A stretch of 12,005 bases of DNA from assembly GCA_018694455.1 (NCBI GenBank), contig JABHNP010000349.1, forward strand, positions 1 to 12,005, given 5' to 3'. Both the position numbers and the translations under genes were made by a program. Below the pieces are notes generated by a model. It was not told where the DNA came from. It saw only the letters and a list, made by a program, of their open reading frames with translations, and ran no database searches. The stretch comes from Planctomycetaceae bacterium. Its GTDB lineage: Bacteria > Planctomycetota > Planctomycetia > Pirellulales > UBA1268. Each line of letters starts with the position of its first letter. Positions within the stretch are counted from its first letter, which is position 1. Of this stretch, positions 8,307-12,005 are shown piece by piece.

Positions 8307-8587
8307 ACATCTGCCTATTCCAGAAGACATTGAGAATTCTTCCAAACTGCATTCAAGAAGACCCGGTAAGCCACTGTTTTGAGGGACATTATTCGACGAA
8401 CAAGTCAGAGTGCAACGATCTCAATAGACTACCATCAACTGCATTTTACATACCGAAAATGCATCGCTGCGTTGCTGTAGAGGCACAAAACAATATCTTG
8501 ATGGCTCTAAACTCACTTTTTCTGCCTTATTTCAGTGCTCTCTCAGATTGTTCCAGCAATTATCCGGAGCATACTTTCATCTTCCAA
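8231..8587 (+). repeat. Four direct copies of CTTCCAA
   Basis: The heptamer CTTCCAA occurs at 8231-8237, 8287-8293, 8339-8345 and 8581-8587, always in the same orientation. The first three are 56 and 52 bases apart and the fourth is 242 bases on. One copy would be rare in 693 random bases, so four is more than expected. They might be binding sites of a regulator acting on cphA, on the ABC/DUF1854 genes, or on both. No known regulator is recognised from the motif. Confidence 0.4.
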
Positions 8588-8617
8588 CAATTGATGCTTG
8601 TAGGTTTTTCAGACTAT

Positions 8618-8649
8618 TTGAACACCTTGGTGTGTAATTTCTATACACA
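8618..8649 (+). promoter_or_regulatory. Candidate promoter with overlapping dyads upstream of the ABC transporter gene
   Basis: TTGAAC (8618-8623) and TATACA (8642-8647) are separated by 18 bases, a plausible sigma-70-type pair (4/6 each). RNA would start near 8654, giving a leader of about 60 bases before the ATG at 8713. Two dyads sit on it: ACACC-TT-GGTGT (8622-8633), directly after the -35, and TGTGTA-N7-TACACA (8631-8649), covering the -10. This is a typical position for an operator. No regulator gene is in the window. Confidence 0.4.
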
Positions 8650-8712
8650 ACAGGCTAGCAATCGCCTCTTTTTTAGTAGAACGTGTTCCAGCGTCTTCGG
8701 TACAACTTAAAA

Positions 8713-10965
8713 ATGGCATCAGCCGAATCCTTTGATAGCGTGAACTCAAATCCATCAGAAATTCTGCTGGCATGCTGTCATATAAATCTTGACGAGCAGG
8801 CAAAATTTGGCTCCGGCTGGCTAGCAGTTACTACCGAGGCCTTGTACTCAGGAAAAGGACTCCTGCCTGTTGAACAAATTGCCGTTGATGAACTTCAGAA
8901 CCTCGCACAACATCAATGGTCCCTTCAAAAAGAATTGTGTCTCACACTCACAACTCGCCCAACAATTGGCCAGCTCGAACTACGTGCAGGTCAAGAAGTT
9001 CTTCAGTGCTGGAAGTTCAGTGCCGGAATAACACCGGAGGTTGTACGACTAAAGGATTGTTTCGAAACCCGATGTGAGCATCTCACGCACGGAGAAAAGC
9101 ATGCTTTCAATCCAAAAAAGAATACTCCTGTAAGCCTACAAAATGTATCAAAAAAAACATCCACAGGATCATTAGCTGCGCTCATTCGAGTGCTCCGCTT
9201 CGCTGCTCCATATTGGTGGGTGGTTGTCATTGGCACACTACTCGCTTTGGGGACAACGTTCGCCAGTCTGGTACCTCCATATCTCACGATGCCACTCGTT
9301 GATAAAGTGCTAATACCACACCAATCTGGAGAGCACGTACCCCTGGGGATCGCTATACCGTATCTAGCAGGTCTCGCTGCAGCAGCTGTCGTGGCTTCGC
9401 TTCTAGGCTACGGGCGAACATGGATACTCGCCTGGGTCAGCGAACGGATCACCGCAGACCTGCGAATTCGCACCTATGCCCACGTGCAGTCACTATCACT
9501 CGACTTTTTCGCAACTCGCCGAACTGGCGACCTCATTTCGAGAATTGGAAGTGATACCGAACGACTGAATAACTATTTGTCGATCAGTCTTATTGATTTT
9601 TTTTCCAACATTTTACTTGTGTTGTTCACAGCTATTGTGCTGTTTACCATTTCGCCACTACTTGCAGTAATGACTCTTGTTCCATTCCCTTTTGTGATTT
9701 GGCTTGTCTATTCGGTTCGTGGCCGACTTCATCAAGGATTTTCTCGTAGTCGAATTGCATGGGCTGATATGACCAGCGCTTTAGCCGACACAATTCCTGG
9801 AATCCGTGTAGTCAAAGCCTTTGCCCAAGAGGAACGTGAAATCAATCGTTTCCGACGCGCGAACCATCGTGTCCTTGAAGCAAATGACCATGTCAATATT
9901 ACTTGGAGTTACTTTGGTCCACTCGTTACGCTGTTTAGCGAATTTGGAGTTCTCGTCATTTGGGCGAGCGGCGTGTGGCTGGTTTTCAATAATTCAGTAA
10001 CTGTTGGCACATTAACTGCTTTCCTCGCCTACATCTCACGGTTCTACGGAAAAGTTGAATCGATGGTTCGCATGGTTCCTGCAACTCAACGAGCCGCTGC
10101 AAGTGCCCAGCGAATATGTGATCTTCTCGACTGCCAGCCAACAGTAGCAGAACCAGTTACTCCACATCATATTGAGCATGTCAAAGGAAAGATTGATTTA
10201 CAGAACATCTACTTTCGGTATGGCAACCGTGAAGTTCTTCATGGAATCAGTCTGACCATAGAAGCTGGGGAGATGGTAGGGCTTGTCGGCACGAGTGGCG
10301 CAGGAAAAACAACACTTGCGAATCTTATCTGTCGTTTCCATGACCCAAGTAGTGGGAATATATCTATTGATGGGATCAATCTTCGAGCGCTTTCACTCAA
10401 GAACTACCGAGGGCACATTGGATGCGTTTTACAAGAACCATTTCTATTTTTTGGCTCAATAGCCGAAAATATTGCGTACGGACGACCACACGCAACGCGT
10501 GGAGAAATTGTTGCAGCTGCCCGTGCTGCCGGCGCTCATGAGTTCATTCTTCGGCTCCCACATGCATACGATTCACGCGTCGGTGAACGCGGAGCACAAC
10601 TCTCTGGCGGTGAACGCCAACGTATCTCAATTGCTCGGGCACTTCTAGTTGATCCTGCGATTCTTATTCTTGACGAAGCAACATCAAGCGTTGACGCTGA
10701 AACTGAATCCCTTATTCAGCATGCAATCGAAAAACTTGTAACCGGCCGAACTACAATAGCTATTGCTCATCGATTAGCAACACTTCGGCGAGCTGATCGT
10801 TTAGTCGTACTAGAGCATGGCCAGATTGTTGAAATTGGCACTCATGACGAACTGCTTGCCATCGGTGGAACCTACGCCCGACTCTACCAAACTCAGATCA
10901 TTGACAATCAATCACACGAACTACAGCGTACGTTTCATCCTACATCGAGATTTGCAAAGAAATAA
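8713..10965 (+). CDS. ABC exporter half-transporter with extra N-terminal domain (cyanophycin-associated type)
   Basis: Inner-membrane exporter with permease and ATPase fused. From the ATG at 8713 it has 750 residues; a GTG at 8683 would add ten. Residues 1-about 150 form an extra soluble domain whose pattern (GWLAVTTEALYSGKGLLPVE, 35-54) suggests a beta-rich, PH-like fold. The six-helix ABC exporter domain spans about 158-450. The ATPase domain (about 490-730) has Walker A GTSGAGKT (526-533), Q574, signature LSGGERQ (630-636), Walker B ILILDEATS (650-658) and switch H686, all intact. As a half-transporter it should act as a homodimer. The overall form, with DUF1854 next and cphA adjacent, matches a family I recall being annotated as 'cyanophycin metabolism-associated ABC transporter'. 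Substrate unknown. No C39 peptidase-like domain is present, which argues against a bacteriocin exporter. It probably forms an operon with the next gene, 56 bases downstream. Confidence 0.88.
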   Translation: MASAESFDSVNSNPSEILLACCHINLDEQAKFGSGWLAVTTEALYSGKGLLPVEQIAVDELQNLAQHQWSLQKELCLTLTTRPTIGQLELRAGQEVLQCWKFSAGITPEVVRLKDCFETRCEHLTHGEKHAFNPKKNTPVSLQNVSKKTSTGSLAALIRVLRFAAPYWWVVVIGTLLALGTTFASLVPPYLTMPLVDKVLIPHQSGEHVPLGIAIPYLAGLAAAAVVASLLGYGRTWILAWVSERITADLRIRTYAHVQSLSLDFFATRRTGDLISRIGSDTERLNNYLSISLIDFFSNILLVLFTAIVLFTISPLLAVMTLVPFPFVIWLVYSVRGRLHQGFSRSRIAWADMTSALADTIPGIRVVKAFAQEEREINRFRRANHRVLEANDHVNITWSYFGPLVTLFSEFGVLVIWASGVWLVFNNSVTVGTLTAFLAYISRFYGKVESMVRMVPATQRAAASAQRICDLLDCQPTVAEPVTPHHIEHVKGKIDLQNIYFRYGNREVLHGISLTIEAGEMVGLVGTSGAGKTTLANLICRFHDPSSGNISIDGINLRALSLKNYRGHIGCVLQEPFLFFGSIAENIAYGRPHATRGEIVAAARAAGAHEFILRLPHAYDSRVGERGAQLSGGERQRISIARALLVDPAILILDEATSSVDAETESLIQHAIEKLVTGRTTIAIAHRLATLRRADRLVVLEHGQIVEIGTHDELLAIGGTYARLYQTQIIDNQSHELQRTFHPTSRFAKK

Positions 10966-11021
10966 AACGTTTTCTGCATGCAAATACTGGATACGGCAAC
11001 TACACAATAAAGATATCGAAT

Positions 11022-11498
11022 ATGACGCAATTAAATATCAATGATTGCATCTTATCCTGCTCTCAGGATGGAAGTATGAAACTGGTTGCACCAACAGGCA
11101 AGCATGTTGATGGGGTACACGTTGTACGAGCATTTCCATTTACTGCCGCTGATGGCCCAGTCGCTATTGTCGATGGCTACGGAAATGAAATCATCTGGAT
11201 TCATGACCTTGGCTTACTTTCGTTGGAACATCAGCAATTCATGAAACGTTTGTTGGAAACAGAAGAATTCCTTCCACGGATACATTCGATTGAATCTGTA
11301 TCGAGGGGCACACCCTACCGCTGGAGCGTGGTCACCGATCGGGGTGATGCCTTTTTTGAACAGGCATCTTCTGATGGAGTCGCGTGGCACACGGACGGTA
11401 GCGTAACGATTACTGATTGTGATGGAATCTGCTATTTGATCCCAACTGTCCAGCATCTTGACCGACGAAGCCGAAGGCTGCTCGAGCGGCACAGCTAA
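11022..11498 (+). CDS. DUF1854 family protein (cyanophycin-associated type)
   Basis: Small soluble protein of 158 residues, the usual size for DUF1854. Family features are an early AFPF segment (37-40), DGYGNEIIWI (51-60), a central helix ending in EEFLPRIHSIESVS (81-94), WSVVTDRGDAFF (101-112), a second beta stretch SVTITDCDGICYLIP (127-141) and the closing HLDRRSRRLLER (145-156). No signal peptide, membrane helix or catalytic motif is visible, so it probably acts in the cytoplasm. The family is known by co-occurrence with an ABC exporter and cyanophycin genes, and its biochemical role is not established to my knowledge. It starts at the ATG at 11022, 56 bases after the ABC gene, with only a weak purine-rich region (AAAGA) upstream. 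It is followed at once by a hairpin terminator, so it is the last gene of this operon. Confidence 0.85.
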   Translation: MTQLNINDCILSCSQDGSMKLVAPTGKHVDGVHVVRAFPFTAADGPVAIVDGYGNEIIWIHDLGLLSLEHQQFMKRLLETEEFLPRIHSIESVSRGTPYRWSVVTDRGDAFFEQASSDGVAWHTDGSVTITDCDGICYLIPTVQHLDRRSRRLLERHS

Positions 11499-11519
11499 GG
11501 GTAAATATCTACCCTTTTT
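11497..11519 (+). terminator. Rho-independent terminator overlapping the DUF1854 stop codon
   Basis: AAGGGTA (11497-11503) and TACCCTT (11510-11516) form a perfect 7-base-pair stem around a 6-base loop, with five Ts in a row at 11515-11519. The left arm begins inside the TAA stop codon. The stem is short with only three G-C pairs, so it may be a weak terminator. Confidence 0.65.
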
Positions 11520-11685
11520 GACCAATCCTACTGACCTACCAGTTCTCAATTAAAACTGGATGGAATACGCCGTTCATACCGACTACAGCTGAATTTTCTC
11601 GGGAAAAAAGGCTCAAGAATCCTAACAATACGGTTGAAAGACATTTCCAAGCAATTAGGCTCGTGAGAGTCAAGGTGTTCCTTTT

Positions 11686-11689
11686 GGAG
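11686..11689 (+). promoter_or_regulatory. Shine-Dalgarno site for the YTV-type protein
   Basis: GGAG ends 8 bases before the ATG at 11698. It favours this start over a second in-frame ATG at 11722, which lacks such a site and would shorten the signal peptide's leading segment by eight residues. Confidence 0.6.
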
Positions 11690-11697
11690 TCCAAGTA

Positions 11698-12005
11698 ATG
11701 GTCCATTTTCAGCGCTGTACTATGCAAACGTTAATCAACCGTGTTTTTCCTCTGTTGGTAAAGACAGGGATTTCACTAAGTGGATTGGCCGCGATTTTTT
11801 CTGCAGCACCCTGTGACGGTCAATGCTGCGGTCAGCCCGTGATCGCACCAGTAGTCTCGCAGTCGTATCGTTTAGATTACCAGACAGTCTACGAAGAACA
11901 GAAAATGACTGCGTATCGAATGACGTACGAGACTGTTTATGACTCAAAAACGTATACGGTACAAAAACCGGTCTGGGAAACAGAAACCCGTCAACGAAGC
12001 TACAC
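11698..12005 (+). CDS. Secreted YTV-repeat cell-surface protein (3' end outside window)
   Basis: The gene runs off the window; 102 codons are visible. Residues 1-about 40 look like a signal peptide: basic start, hydrophobic stretch LVKTGISLSGLAAIFSAA, probable cleavage after FSA or SAA. A CCGQP segment follows. From about residue 57 there is an alternating Tyr/Thr/Val/Glu pattern: YQTVYEEQ, MTAYR, YETVYD, TYTVQKPVWETETRQRSYT. This low-complexity pattern matches the planctomycete YTV motif proteins first described from Rhodopirellula baltica and linked to the cell surface. It is transcribed in its own unit: the upstream operon ends in a terminator and 178 bases separate them. A small hairpin (CCAGTT 11539-11544, AACTGG 11554-11559) lies in that gap and I could not assign a promoter. 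Function beyond an envelope role is unknown. Confidence 0.82.
   Translation, partial: MVHFQRCTMQTLINRVFPLLVKTGISLSGLAAIFSAAPCDGQCCGQPVIAPVVSQSYRLDYQTVYEEQKMTAYRMTYETVYDSKTYTVQKPVWETETRQRSY

Larger units (their letters stand above)
8020..8712. other. Divergent control region between cphA and the ABC transporter gene
   Basis: A non-coding stretch of 693 bases read outward in both directions. A 164-codon plus-strand frame (8216-8710) is present, but its translation is Cys/Phe/Ser-rich, low in charge, resembles nothing and runs into the ABC start, so I treat it as chance. Contents: a weak promoter candidate for cphA (8123-8150, minus strand), a better one for the ABC gene (8618-8647), four CTTCCAA copies between 8231 and 8587, a self-complementary patch at 8223-8306, and a possible stem formed by CTGGCTC (8138-8144) with GAGCCAG (8196-8202). 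Seven-base inverted repeats of this kind are expected by chance in a region this size, so only the heptamer repeats and the dyads at the ABC promoter stand out. Confidence 0.7.

Noticed and set aside
8216..8710. 164-codon plus-strand reading frame in the divergent region
   Set aside because: No family resemblance, odd Cys/Phe/Ser-rich composition, no ribosome site, and it runs into the ABC gene start in another frame. Best read as chance in control DNA.
8683..8712. GTG start for the ABC transporter adding ten residues
   Set aside because: No ribosome site, and the ATG at 8713 is a better initiator; kept only as an alternative because neither start is decisive.
8713..10965. Bacteriocin or lantibiotic exporter
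   Set aside because: No C39 peptidase motif in the N-domain and no precursor peptide gene nearby; the neighbouring DUF1854 and cphA point elsewhere.

Overview
The window looks like chromosomal DNA of a marine planctomycete, probably Pirellulaceae (Rhodopirellula or Blastopirellula type). The clearest taxonomic signal is the last gene, a secreted Tyr/Thr/Val-rich protein of the planctomycete 'YTV' type. The style of the ClpC, MCE and cyanophycin synthetase proteins agrees with this. GC content is moderate, intergenic gaps are long, Shine-Dalgarno sites are patchy, and there is no sign of mobile DNA, tRNA, rRNA or CRISPR. All assignments were made by reading the sequence and from memory of the families; no search was run.

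Layout: (1) positions 1-1953 (+) hold the 3' three quarters of clpC, a Clp/Hsp100 unfoldase. (2) 1954-2410 is a gene-poor spacer. (3) 2411-5269 (+) is a compact operon for an Mla/MCE-type lipid transporter: permease (mlaE), ATPase (mlaF) and membrane-anchored MCE substrate-binding protein (mlaD); the last two genes overlap by 8 bases. (4) 5293-8019 (-) is a complete cyanophycin synthetase gene, convergent with the Mla operon. (5) 8020-8712 is a 693-base divergent control region with repeats, dyads and promoter-like boxes. (6) 8713-10965 (+) is an ABC exporter half-transporter with an extra N-terminal domain of about 150 residues, followed by (7) a DUF1854 protein at 11022-11498 that ends in a small hairpin terminator. 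(8) 11698 to the window end is the 5' part of the YTV secreted protein.

The most interesting unit is 5293-11498. Cyanophycin synthetase makes the storage polymer multi-L-arginyl-poly-L-aspartate. The ABC protein plus DUF1854 pair resembles a gene pair that I recall being named 'cyanophycin metabolism-associated' in proteobacteria. The same trio in a planctomycete, arranged head-to-head around one control region, suggests a linked storage-polymer and export (or envelope) system whose transported substrate is unknown. The ClpC and Mla genes are ordinary housekeeping neighbours.
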